A stretch of DNA of 64,000 nucleotides, taken from the NCBI RefSeq assembly GCF_014203605.1, contig NZ_JACHJJ010000004.1:337946-401945 (forward strand), read 5' to 3'. The position numbers and the translations under genes are program-made. The notes beneath the pieces are model-generated. The model was not told the origin of the DNA. It saw nothing but the letters and a program-made list of their open reading frames with translations, and made no database searches. The DNA comes from Thiemannella venezuelensis. GTDB lineage: Bacteria > Actinomycetota > Actinomycetes > Streptosporangiales > Streptosporangiaceae. Below, one piece after another: positions 35,136 to 42,532 of this stretch. Numbering within the stretch: the stretch's first letter is position 1; every line of letters starts with the position of its first letter.

Positions 35136-36251
35136 ATGAGTTCCCGTCCGGTGCCGTTGATCCCTCCAGGGCTCCGCGCGTTCCTGGTGCGGGTCCCCTT
35201 CCTGGTGCCCGCGGTGCGGTTCCTCCGCCGCGGGCCGCTGGCCCGGGACCGCAACCTGCTCATCACGCTGATCGTGCTGAGCCTGGTGCTGGGCGTCCTG
35301 GCCGCCAAGGTCTCGGCCGAGTGGTTCTCGCCCGCGCTCATGATCCCGATCATCCTCGTCGGCGGCCTCCAGCTCCGGCTGCGCAGCCTCGGCAAGCTGC
35401 TGTGCGCGATCGCGGCCGCCCTCGGCTACGTGGGCCTCGCCGGAGGGGCCGGGACCATCGGCCCGGGGCTGCTGGCCGCCTTCGGCTTCACCTCCGTGCT
35501 GGCCGCGGTGATGGCCCGCACCCGGGGCAAGCTCGGCGTGCAGGGGCTCCGCGGCGACGTGATGCTGCTGGAGCTGCGCGAGCGGCTCAAGAAGCAGAGC
35601 GAGCTGCCGCCGCTGCCCAAGGACTGGGGCTCCAAGGTGGTGCTCAAGCAGGCCGGGGGCTCCTCCTTCGGGGGCGACTTCCTGGTCTCCTCGCGCGACG
35701 GCGACACGGTGGAGCTCGCCCTGGTCGACGTCTCCGGCAAGGGCGTCGACGCGGGCACCCGCGCGCTGATGCTGTCGGGGACCTTCGGCGGCCTGCTCGG
35801 CTCGGTGCGCGACTTCCTGCCCGCCTGCAACGCCTACCTGCACCGCCAGCGCGAGGCCGAGGGCTTCGTCACGGCCGTCCACGTCCGGCTCAACCTCGTC
35901 ACGGGCGAGTACGTGATCACCTCGGCCGGGCACCCGCCGGTGGTCGCGTTCGAGGCGGGCACGGGCACCTGGCGGGTCTCCCCGGCCAAGGGCGTGGTCC
36001 TGGGCGTCGTGCCGGACCTGCACTGCGAGCCCGACCAGGGCACGCTCCGCAAGGGCGACGCGCTCATGCTCTACACCGACGGGCTGATCGAGCAGCCCGG
36101 GCGCGACATCGACGCCGGCCTGGACCGCCTGCTGGGCGAGGCCGAGCGGCTGCTGCCCTCCGGTTTCTCGGGCGGGGCCCGCAACCTGGTCACCTCCATG
36201 TCGTCAGGACACAACGACGACTGCGCGCTGATCCTCATCTGGCGTCCCTGA
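35136..36251 (+). CDS. Membrane-anchored SpoIIE-type PP2C phosphatase
   Basis: Ser/Thr phosphatase of 371 residues of the RsbU/SpoIIE group, which dephosphorylates anti-anti-sigma proteins in partner-switch systems. The first ~130 residues hold four to five hydrophobic segments (LLITLIVLSLVLGVLAAKV, ALMIPIILVGG and others); the rest is the PP2C domain with GGDFLVSSRDG, LALVDVSGKGVDAGT, TSAGHPPVV, LYTDGLIE and GHNDDCALILIW, keeping the metal-binding Asp residues. No sensory PAS or GAF domain is present, so the membrane part is the likely sensor. ATG 35136 is preferred; a frame-extending start at 35109 would place the N-terminus in the promoter. Confidence 0.9.
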   Translation: MSSRPVPLIPPGLRAFLVRVPFLVPAVRFLRRGPLARDRNLLITLIVLSLVLGVLAAKVSAEWFSPALMIPIILVGGLQLRLRSLGKLLCAIAAALGYVGLAGGAGTIGPGLLAAFGFTSVLAAVMARTRGKLGVQGLRGDVMLLELRERLKKQSELPPLPKDWGSKVVLKQAGGSSFGGDFLVSSRDGDTVELALVDVSGKGVDAGTRALMLSGTFGGLLGSVRDFLPACNAYLHRQREAEGFVTAVHVRLNLVTGEYVITSAGHPPVVAFEAGTGTWRVSPAKGVVLGVVPDLHCEPDQGTLRKGDALMLYTDGLIEQPGRDIDAGLDRLLGEAERLLPSGFSGGARNLVTSMSSGHNDDCALILIWRP

Positions 36252-36942
36252 CGGGCGTCGCACAGGGTGCGCGATCGCATGCGGACCGTGACGAATCACA
36301 TGGGTGTGATCGTGGATCTGGTCACTGGCGAGCGTGGGGACGGCCTGAGATTCTCGTAGCAGTTGTCCAGGCGAGTGCCGAAGACCCCGGTGGGAAGACC
36401 CTGAGGCTCAGCGTGAGATCCGGGATTCCCCTGGGAGCGGGGTGAAAGGGAACGCGATATCGTGGATCAACGCCATGACCCCTGCCATCTGGTGGAGTGC
36501 GGAGAGTTCCGCCCGGGCGAACTGCCCAAGCGCGTCCCCGGTGAGACGAAGAGGCGCATCGACCTGATCGACTCCCTGCCGGGAGGGGCGGGCCTCGCAG
36601 AGCCGTACGGCTGGGCGGGCCGGCCCGACCTGCCCGCCTCCGCCTAGCGGCCGGCCGGGGCAGGCTCCGTGCCCGTAGCGGGCCCGGTCACGGCGGATGC
36701 GGGCACGTTGCAGGCGGGAGTGCCGCGGATGGTGCGAGCACTGAAGATTCCGGGCCACGGGGAACGGCGCGGTTGTTCCGGGGTCCGGAATCTTCAGTAC
36801 TCGCACCGACCGCAGCCGGTGTCACCTCTCGCCATACTCTTGCACGACCCGGAGCCCCGGGCGGTGCGTTCGTCGATATCGAAGTTTTCGGGCGCTGTGT
36901 TCCCCCGCGGTCCCCGCCGCGGCCGGTGTCACGGCAGGGCGG
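36252..36942. other. 690-base gene-free interval
   Basis: No coding sequence I can support. A 61-codon frame from GTG 36462 (starts DQRHDPCHLVECGEFRPG) has the shape of a remnant but no homology I recognise. The main feature is the long inverted repeat at 36731-36807. Confidence 0.5.
36731..36807. repeat. Long inverted repeat, possible bidirectional terminator or miniature element
   Basis: Two 23-base arms (36731-36753 and 36785-36807) differ at a single base; each contains ACTGAAGATTCCGG. The 31-base centre has a further partial stem (GGGGAAC..GTTCCGG). The arm sequence is less G+C-rich than the surroundings. It lies between the convergent phosphatase and NarL-type genes, 136 bases from the latter. 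Confidence 0.6.
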
Positions 36943-37548
36943 TCACAACCAGCCCGCGTCGGAGGCGATGCGTACGGCGTCGAGCCGGTTCCGGGCCCCG
37001 GTCTTGCACATGATCCGGGACAGGTGGTTGCGGACCGTGCCCACGGAGAGGAAGAGCTCCTCGGCGATCTCGCCGGACCTCGCACCCTGCGCGGCCTGCC
37101 GGAGCACGTCCAGCTCCCTGCGGGTCAGCGGGTTCTCCACCGACTCCAGGGCCGCCACCGCGAGGTCGGAGTCGACCGCCCGGTGGCCTGCGGCCACCCG
37201 GCGGACGCTCTCGGCGATCTCCTCCGGCCCCGTCTCCAGGCTCACGAATCCGAGCGCGTGAACGGCGAAGGCCCGGCGGACCTGACCGGGGGTCGGCCGC
37301 CGCGACAGGATGAGGACCCTGCAGCCGGGTGCCCTCTCGTGCAGCCGGAGCGCCGTGGAGAACCCGTCGGAGCCGGGAAGGTCCAGGCCGATGATGGCCG
37401 CGTCCGGCCCGTGCCGCAGTGCGGCGGAGACGACGTCCTCGCCGTCGCCGAGGTCGGCCACCACCTTCAGGTCGGCCTCGCCGCCCAGTGACGTCACGAG
37501 GCCGAGGCGGACCAGGGGCAGGTGCTCGGCAACCAGAATCCCAATCAA
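36943..37548 (-). CDS. NarL/FixJ-type response regulator
   Basis: DNA-binding response regulator of about 201 residues: an N-terminal receiver domain and a C-terminal LuxR-type helix-turn-helix (NPLTRRELDVLRQAAQGARSGEIAEELFLSVGTVRNHLSRIMCKTGARNRLDAVRIA). The phospho-acceptor Asp is kept in IIGLDLPGSDG, but the acidic pair normally seen at the start of the receiver (DD) is EH here (ILVAEHLPLVR), so phosphorylation may be weak or absent. The TTG start at 37548 has GGAGGG six bases upstream, better than the ATG at 37671, which would add a basic tail. No histidine kinase gene is adjacent, so it is an orphan. Confidence 0.83.
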   Translation of the reverse strand: MIGILVAEHLPLVRLGLVTSLGGEADLKVVADLGDGEDVVSAALRHGPDAAIIGLDLPGSDGFSTALRLHERAPGCRVLILSRRPTPGQVRRAFAVHALGFVSLETGPEEIAESVRRVAAGHRAVDSDLAVAALESVENPLTRRELDVLRQAAQGARSGEIAEELFLSVGTVRNHLSRIMCKTGARNRLDAVRIASDAGWL

Positions 37549-37888
37549 AACGCTCCCTCCGCCCTGATGCGCTGCGAAGCGGTCATCCCGCCGCGTCACG
37601 GAGACCGTCCGACTGCGCCGCAAAGTGACCGGACGATCGCCGACCGTCAACAAAGTGTCCCCATTCGGCAAAGCCGATGCAAGCCGCTCCGCCGATCACT
37701 CCGCGATCGGCCGCCGCGGGCACGGTGGTCGGTCTGGTGACCGGCATGACGACCGGTGCGGTGGTGGGTGCGGTGGTGGGCGGACGGGTGCCCCGTCCGG
37801 GCGCCCGTCCGCGGGCAGGCCGGGAGGTCGGGGCGTCGGCTAGTCTCTTATGGGGAATCGCCGACGAATCCATGACCGGGGGGAACCT
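37549..37888. promoter_or_regulatory. Divergent region between the NarL-type regulator and site-2 protease genes
   Basis: Holds the GGAGGG site of the regulator and the GGGG-type site of the protease. A 76-codon frame from ATG 37677 encodes a Gly/Val repeat (VVGLVTGMTTGAVVGAVVGG) but overlaps the protease start and lacks a ribosome site; see findings. Confidence 0.45.
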
Positions 37889-39193
37889 GTGGACTGGCCT
37901 TTCGTGATCGGGGTCGTTGTCTTCCTCGTGGGGCTGATGGCCTCGATCGCGTTGCACGAGATCGGCCACCTGGTGCCGGCGAAGCGGTTCGGCATCAGGG
38001 TCACGCAGTACATGGTGGGATTCGGCCCGACCATGTGGTCGCGGCGCAGGGGCGAGACCGAGTACGGCGTGAAGTGGATCCCGCTCGGCGGCTACATCCG
38101 GATGATCGGAATGCTCCCGCCCCGGCCCACCGACGCGCCCGGCACGGTGCGCTCGGTCTCCACCGGGCCGTGGCAGGGCCTGATCGAGAGCGCCAGGGAG
38201 GTCGCGCTCGAAGAGGTCCGCCCCGGGGACGAGGACCGGGTCTTCTACCGCAAGCCCTGGTGGCAGAAGGTCATCGTCATGAGCGGCGGCCCCGCGATGA
38301 ACTTCGTGCTGGCCTTCGTCCTGTTCGCGATCGTGCTGATGGGCTTCGGGATCCCGGTGCTCACCTCGCAGATCTCCGCGGTCCCCGCATGCGTGAAGAC
38401 GACCGCCGAGTACGCCGAGAACCCCACGTGCACCTCCGCCGACAAGGCCAGTCCCGCCGCCGCGGCGGGCCTGCGCCCCGGCGACGTCATCGTCGCGGTG
38501 GACGGCAGGCCCACCGCCACCTGGGACGCGGCGACGCGGGCCATCCGCGGCAGCGGCGCCGGACCGGTCGAGATCGGCATCGAGCGCGCCGGGCAGCGGC
38601 TGGCGGTGACCGCCACCCTCATCGACCAGGAGCGCGAGTCGCTCGACGAGCCGGGCACGATGGAGCGGGTCGGCTATCTCGGGGTCAGCCCCACCCAGGT
38701 GATCGAGCAGCAGAGCCTCGGCGCCGTGGTCGCGCACATGGGAGACCTCACCTCCAGGACCGCCGCGGCGCTGCTCCGGTTCCCCGAGAAGATGGTCGGC
38801 GTCTGGAACGCGGCCTTCTCCGGCGAGGAGCGCGACAAGGACGGTCCCATCGGAGTCATCGGCGTCAGCCGGATCGGCGGAGAGATCGCGGCCTCCGACG
38901 CCCCGCTGGAGAACAAGATCAGCATCTTCGTCAGCCTGCTGGGCAGCTTCAACCTGGCCATCGGCATGTTCAACCTGATCCCGCTGCTCCCGCTGGACGG
39001 CGGCCACATCGCGGGCGGTCTCTGGGAGGGCGTCAAGCGCGGCTTCGCCCGCGTCACCCGCAGGCCCGAGCCCGCCCACGTGGACATCGCCAAGGTCCTC
39101 CCGCTGACCTACGCCCTGGCCTTCACGATGATCATCATGGCCGGCCTGCTGATGTACGCCGACCTGGTCAACCCGGTCCGCCTGGCCGGCTGA
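37889..39193 (+). CDS. Site-2 protease (RseP/Rip1-type M50 metalloprotease)
   Basis: Intramembrane zinc protease of 434 residues that cleaves transmembrane anti-sigma factors and other substrates. Seen: the first helix with the HEIGH zinc motif (ASIALHEIGHLVPAKRFGI), a PDZ domain (AAAGLRPGDVIVAVDGRPTATW), and the third-ligand segment FNLIPLLPLDGGHIAGG. Four hydrophobic segments fit the family. GTG 37889 gives the usual start just ahead of helix 1; the ATG at 37850 adds a basic tail. In many actinobacteria this gene lies between dxr and ispG; neither flanks it here, so this may be a second copy or a rearranged locus. Confidence 0.93.
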   Translation: MDWPFVIGVVVFLVGLMASIALHEIGHLVPAKRFGIRVTQYMVGFGPTMWSRRRGETEYGVKWIPLGGYIRMIGMLPPRPTDAPGTVRSVSTGPWQGLIESAREVALEEVRPGDEDRVFYRKPWWQKVIVMSGGPAMNFVLAFVLFAIVLMGFGIPVLTSQISAVPACVKTTAEYAENPTCTSADKASPAAAAGLRPGDVIVAVDGRPTATWDAATRAIRGSGAGPVEIGIERAGQRLAVTATLIDQERESLDEPGTMERVGYLGVSPTQVIEQQSLGAVVAHMGDLTSRTAAALLRFPEKMVGVWNAAFSGEERDKDGPIGVIGVSRIGGEIAASDAPLENKISIFVSLLGSFNLAIGMFNLIPLLPLDGGHIAGGLWEGVKRGFARVTRRPEPAHVDIAKVLPLTYALAFTMIIMAGLLMYADLVNPVRLAG

Positions 39194-39231
39194 CCGGCCT
39201 GCGGGTACGGCGCGCACACCGCACCCGCCGA

Positions 39232-39237
39232 TAGGGT
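39232..39237 (+). promoter_or_regulatory. -10 box of the marR-type gene (leaderless)
   Basis: TAGGGT lies 6 bases before the GTG start, so transcription should begin at or next to the start codon. No Shine-Dalgarno is present. Confidence 0.5.
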
Positions 39238-39243
39238 TGGCCC

Positions 39244-39807
39244 GTGGACGACGGGATGCCCGGGGCGGCGATCGACGTGGCGCTGTTCCGGCTGCGCCGG
39301 ATCTGGTCGCGGCCTCTGCGCGCGCGCAGGACCGAGCGGTCGCCGCGCTCGGTCCAGATGTCGAACGTGATGGTCGTGCACGCCGTGCACAAGCTGAGCC
39401 TGGACGTCCCCGAGGTGACCGTGGGCGCCGTCGCCGAGCAGCTCGACGTGGACCCCTCGACCGCGAGCAGGCTGGTCAACGACGCGATCGCCGCCGGGCT
39501 CGTCGAGCGTGAGGCCTCCGAGGTCGACGCCAGGCGGGCCCGGCTGGTGCTGAGCGAGCCGGGCGGCCGGGTGCTGGACGTCGTGGCCCGCTACCGGCGC
39601 TCCTACCTCGACGGCCTGATGGCCGACTGGGACCGGGCCGAGCGGGAGGTCTTCGCCCGGCTGCTCGCCCGCTTCGCGGAGGCGGCCACGGCCCGTCCGG
39701 TGGACCTCTCCGTCCTCGACGGCCTCATCGCGGAGGCGCTGGAGAGCGCAGGGCCGCGCCGGGGCGGGGAACCGCCGGAGAGCGCCGGGTTCGCGGAGAC
39801 CGGGTAG
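39244..39807 (+). CDS. MarR-family transcriptional regulator
   Basis: Winged helix regulator of 187 residues. The DNA-binding part is clear: VTVGAVAEQLDVDPSTASRLVNDAIAAGLVEREASEVDARRARLVLSEPG, with the wing at DARRARL. The N-terminal helix is preceded by a basic stretch (RARRTERSPRSV) and the C-terminus is Pro/Gly-rich and probably disordered. MarR proteins respond to phenolic or oxidative ligands. It follows the site-2 protease gene by 50 bases but seems to have its own leaderless promoter. Confidence 0.9.
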   Translation: MDDGMPGAAIDVALFRLRRIWSRPLRARRTERSPRSVQMSNVMVVHAVHKLSLDVPEVTVGAVAEQLDVDPSTASRLVNDAIAAGLVEREASEVDARRARLVLSEPGGRVLDVVARYRRSYLDGLMADWDRAEREVFARLLARFAEAATARPVDLSVLDGLIAEALESAGPRRGGEPPESAGFAETG

Positions 39808-39881
39808 GCCCCGGCCGGCGGGGCGGGCGGCGCGCTCCGGAGTCCCGCGCAGAGCCGGGGCGGACCTCCCGGGACGGGCCT

Positions 39882-40388
39882 CTACTCGCCGGTGGCGCCG
39901 TCGACCAACTGGCGGATGATGTCGGCGTGGCCGTTGTGCCGGGCGTACTCCTCGATCATGTGGACGAGGATCCAGCGGAGCGAGACGTCCTCGCCCCGGC
40001 GCCGGGTCTTGCCGACGGTGTCCAGCGGCAGCCCGGCGGCGACCTCGCGGGCGTACTCGATCTGCGCCCGCCAGGTGGCGAACGCCTCCTCGGCCGAGGC
40101 GGTGTCGACGTTGTCGAAGTCGCCGTCGGGGTCCTGCTCGGTCCAGTAGATGCCGGAGGCGTCCTCGCCGCTCAGGATGTTGCGGAACCAGTGGCGCTCC
40201 ACCTCGGCCAGGTGGCGGACCAGGCCGAGCAGGGAGAGCGTGGACGGCGCGGCGGAGCGCAGGCGCAGCTGCTCCTCCGACAGGCCCGCGCACTTGACGG
40301 CGAGGGTCTCCCGGTGCCAGTCCAGCCAGTTGTTCAGCATGGAGGCTTCGTCGGCGATGAAGGGGGGGTTCACCCGGTTGTCGGTCAT
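39882..40388 (-). CDS. DinB-family (DUF664) protein
   Basis: Four-helix-bundle protein of 168 residues of the DinB/YfiT group, which includes metal-dependent mycothiol and bacillithiol S-transferases. The three His positions of the metal site are seen in LVRHLAEVERHWF and MIEEYARHNGHADIIRQLVDG. It starts with ATG after GGATGAG. It is divergent from the MmcQ/YjbR gene with only 48 bases between the starts. Exact reaction unknown. Confidence 0.88.
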   Translation of the reverse strand: MTDNRVNPPFIADEASMLNNWLDWHRETLAVKCAGLSEEQLRLRSAAPSTLSLLGLVRHLAEVERHWFRNILSGEDASGIYWTEQDPDGDFDNVDTASAEEAFATWRAQIEYAREVAAGLPLDTVGKTRRRGEDVSLRWILVHMIEEYARHNGHADIIRQLVDGATGE

Positions 40389-40436
40389 GGGAGCTCATCC
40401 TGTCCCGGTGCCCGACCGCTGTCATATCGTTTTCCC

Positions 40437-40793
40437 GTGACCGAAGACCCGCTCGGGACGCTGCGGAGGCTCTGCCTGGCGCTCCCCGAGACCACGGAAC
40501 GCCTCAGCCACGGCGAGCCGACCTGGTTCGTCCGCGGCCGGAAGACCTTCGTGATGTTCGCCGACCACCACCACGACGACCGGCTCGCCTTCTGGTGCGC
40601 GGCCCCGCCGGGCACCCAGGAGGCGCTGGTCGCCCAGGATCCCGCGCACTACTTCCGCCCGCCGTACGTCGGCCACCGCGGCTGGCTCGGCGTCTACCTG
40701 GACGTCGCGGTGGACTGGGCCGAGATCGCCGAGCTCGTCACCGACGCCTACCGCGCGGTCGCGCCCAAGACCCTGGTCGCCCGCCTGGAGTAG
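40437..40793 (+). CDS. MmcQ/YjbR-family protein
   Basis: Small protein of 118 residues with the CyaY-like fold of the MmcQ/YjbR family: LCLALPETTERLSHGEPTWFVRGRKTFVMF, then CAAPPGTQEALVAQDPAHYFRPPYVGHRGWLGVYLD. Proteins of this family are thought to bind DNA or act as accessory factors, without a settled function. The GTG start lies 6 bases after TATCGT (40425-40430), consistent with a leaderless message. It shares a 48-base divergent promoter with the DinB-family gene. Confidence 0.87.
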   Translation: MTEDPLGTLRRLCLALPETTERLSHGEPTWFVRGRKTFVMFADHHHDDRLAFWCAAPPGTQEALVAQDPAHYFRPPYVGHRGWLGVYLDVAVDWAEIAELVTDAYRAVAPKTLVARLE

Positions 40794-40880
40794 TCCCGCA
40801 CCGCCGTGCCGTGATGCCGGCCGGTGCGCGCGGGAGCGGCCCGGCGGGAACCCCGCGGGCCCGGACGGTGTACCCGTGGC

Positions 40881-41549
40881 ATGAGAAGAATCCTGCTGAT
40901 CATTACGATCGCCGTTTCCGCGCTGGCCGTGGCGGCGCCGGCGCGGGCGGGCGGCTGGGCCGTCACCCTCATGGACCCCGCCCCGGCGGCGATGCGGCCG
41001 GACACGACCTACACGCTCGGGTTCTGGATGCTCCAGCACGGCACGCATCCCTACGAGGGCGACGATCTCGGCGAGGTCGCCCTGGAGTTCGGCGACGGCA
41101 AGACGACCGTGCGCTTCTCCGGCGTGGAGCTGAAGGAGCCGGCCCACTACGCGGCGGCGATCTCCCTGCCGGCCGGGACCTGGAAGGTGAGGGCGATCCA
41201 GGGCTGGTTCGCGCCCTACGAGGTCGGCACCCTCACGGTGCCGGGGGACCTGGAGATCGCTCCGCTCCCCGCCGACCTCAAGCAGGCCATCGAGAGCCAG
41301 ACGGACCGAAGGGACCACTGGAAGGAGATCCGCCCGCCGGGCATCCCCGCCGGCGCGCTCCCGGCCGATCCCGCCCTCACCCCCGCTCCCGCCGCGACGA
41401 CCGCCCCGGCCGCGGGGGCGCTGGGCGAGACGACCACGGTCGCGGTCATGGAGCCGGAGTCCGGGTGGCGCCCGCCGTACACGGCCGTCGCCGTGGTCCT
41501 GGGGGCCGCCGCCCTGGGGGCGCTGGTCTACCGCCTGCGGCGGCGCTGA
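40881..41549 (+). CDS. Secreted, C-terminally anchored protein of unknown function
   Basis: A 222-residue protein with a clear Sec signal peptide (MRRILLIITIAVSALAVAAPARA), an extracellular beta-rich domain (GWAVTLMDPAPAAMRPDTTYTLGFWMLQHGTHPYEG...), a Pro/Ala-rich linker near 160-185 and one C-terminal transmembrane helix (YTAVAVVLGAAALGALVYRL) ending in Arg residues. This layout gives a wall-spanning protein anchored in the membrane. The TWxLGFWMLQHG segment resembles CopC/Ig-like copper-handling or YcnI-type proteins in general shape, but I cannot name a family. It has no ribosome site before the ATG. Confidence 0.75.
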   Translation: MRRILLIITIAVSALAVAAPARAGGWAVTLMDPAPAAMRPDTTYTLGFWMLQHGTHPYEGDDLGEVALEFGDGKTTVRFSGVELKEPAHYAAAISLPAGTWKVRAIQGWFAPYEVGTLTVPGDLEIAPLPADLKQAIESQTDRRDHWKEIRPPGIPAGALPADPALTPAPAATTAPAAGALGETTTVAVMEPESGWRPPYTAVAVVLGAAALGALVYRLRRR

Positions 41550-41558
41550 CCGTCCACC

Positions 41559-41592
41559 GGCCCCGACGCTTCACATGGCCCCGACGCTTCAC
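41559..41592. repeat. Two 16-base direct repeats
   Basis: GGCCCCGACGCTTCAC occurs at 41559-41574 and 41577-41592, an 18-base period, between two convergent genes. Confidence 0.7.
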
Positions 41593-41604
41593 GGCCCCGG
41601 TCCT

Positions 41605-42345
41605 TCAGGGGCTCTGGGCCGCGCGTGCGGCCGGGGCGGCGGGCCGGGGCGCCCCGGCGGCCGGGTACTCGGGGTAGCCGTAGCCGACGACGTCGGAGCC
41701 GGGCCGCACGCGCCGCTCGACCCTGCCGTTGTCGGTGTTCCCCTCGACCGTGGTGATCGTGCCGTCGCCGTTGTCCCGCTTGACCAGGCCGACATGGTCG
41801 ATCTTGTAGATGCCGTCGCCGTCGTCCGCGTCGAGGTCGAAGAAGGCGACGGCCCCGGGCCTGGCGGCACCGCCCCAGCGCTCGTCGTCCTGGAACCAGC
41901 CGGCCCAGGCGACGGCGTAGGCGTCGGAGCCGAAGGTGGACTCCAGCCCGACCTGCTCGCCCACCCAGGAGACGAACATCGCGCACCACGGGGCGTTGGT
42001 GTACTTCTCCACGATCCCGCCGTCGCGGGCCAGGGTCTCCTGGGCCCGGTCCGAGGCCATGTACCAGGTGTGGAACTTGGTGCCGCCGCCGCTGACGTTC
42101 TCCGCGACGCCGATCTGGCCCTCGGCCACCTTCAGCACGTCCGCCGCGGTCATCACCCCCGTGCGGACCGGCCTGCCGGCCGACGCGGGCGGGGCGGCGG
42201 AGGCGGCGGTACCGTCCTGCCCGGAACCGGCGGTCAGGAGGGCGGGGGCGCCGAGGGAGAGCGCGCACGTGGCGAAGACCACGCCGGCGGCGGCGCGTAG
42301 CAGATGGGAGGGGAGAAGCGGGCGGGGAACGCGGTGCTCGGTCAT
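41605..42345 (-). CDS. Secreted CHAP-domain peptidoglycan amidohydrolase
   Basis: Exported protein of 246 residues. An N-terminal signal region (LLRAAAGVVFATCALSLGAPALLTAGS) is followed by a short linker and a CHAP domain (about 75-215) with the catalytic Cys in NAPWCAMFVSWVG, His in IDHVGLV, and an Asn/Glu in VEGNTDN. CHAP enzymes cleave peptide stems or crosslinks in the cell wall. ATG 42345 has a strong GGAGGAG site. The upstream region carries two copies of GCTATATGTCC. It lies just downstream of the riboswitch-controlled wall gene, on the same strand, but with its own promoter region. Confidence 0.9.
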   Translation of the reverse strand: MTEHRVPRPLLPSHLLRAAAGVVFATCALSLGAPALLTAGSGQDGTAASAAPPASAGRPVRTGVMTAADVLKVAEGQIGVAENVSGGGTKFHTWYMASDRAQETLARDGGIVEKYTNAPWCAMFVSWVGEQVGLESTFGSDAYAVAWAGWFQDDERWGGAARPGAVAFFDLDADDGDGIYKIDHVGLVKRDNGDGTITTVEGNTDNGRVERRVRPGSDVVGYGYPEYPAAGAPRPAAPAARAAQSP

Positions 42346-42387
42346 GGCAGGATCTCCTCCATGTCTCCTGCGGGCGCCGTCCGGCAG

Positions 42388-42418
42388 GCTATATGTCCCT
42401 CTTTTTTGCTATATGTCC
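42388..42418 (-). promoter_or_regulatory. Twin direct repeat upstream of the CHAP gene
   Basis: GCTATATGTCC occurs at 42388-42398 and again at 42408-42418, exactly 20 bases apart (two helical turns), in an A/T-rich island 43-73 bases before the ATG. On the coding strand TATAGC could serve as a -10 box. A regulator-binding site is the likely reading. Confidence 0.45.
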
Positions 42419-42532
42419 ATATCCGTGGGTCAGTCTAACATCCGGCGGTGAGAAAAGATCATGAACCGGTGCCGTCCTCCTCGCCGCGCAGGCGCGGGGG
42501 CGGGGCAGGTCGCCCGGGGGCGTCCGGATGGT

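Noticed and set aside
36408..36806. Overlapping small frames on both strands in the 36.3-36.9 kb interval (61 and 132 codons)
   Set aside because: No ribosome site or recognisable domain; the 132-codon frame runs through the inverted repeat, which explains its N-terminus.
39808..39881. GCCCCGGC/GCCGGGGC pair between the MarR and DinB-type genes as a terminator
   Set aside because: The arms are only 8 bases with a loop of nearly 40 bases, too weak to call.
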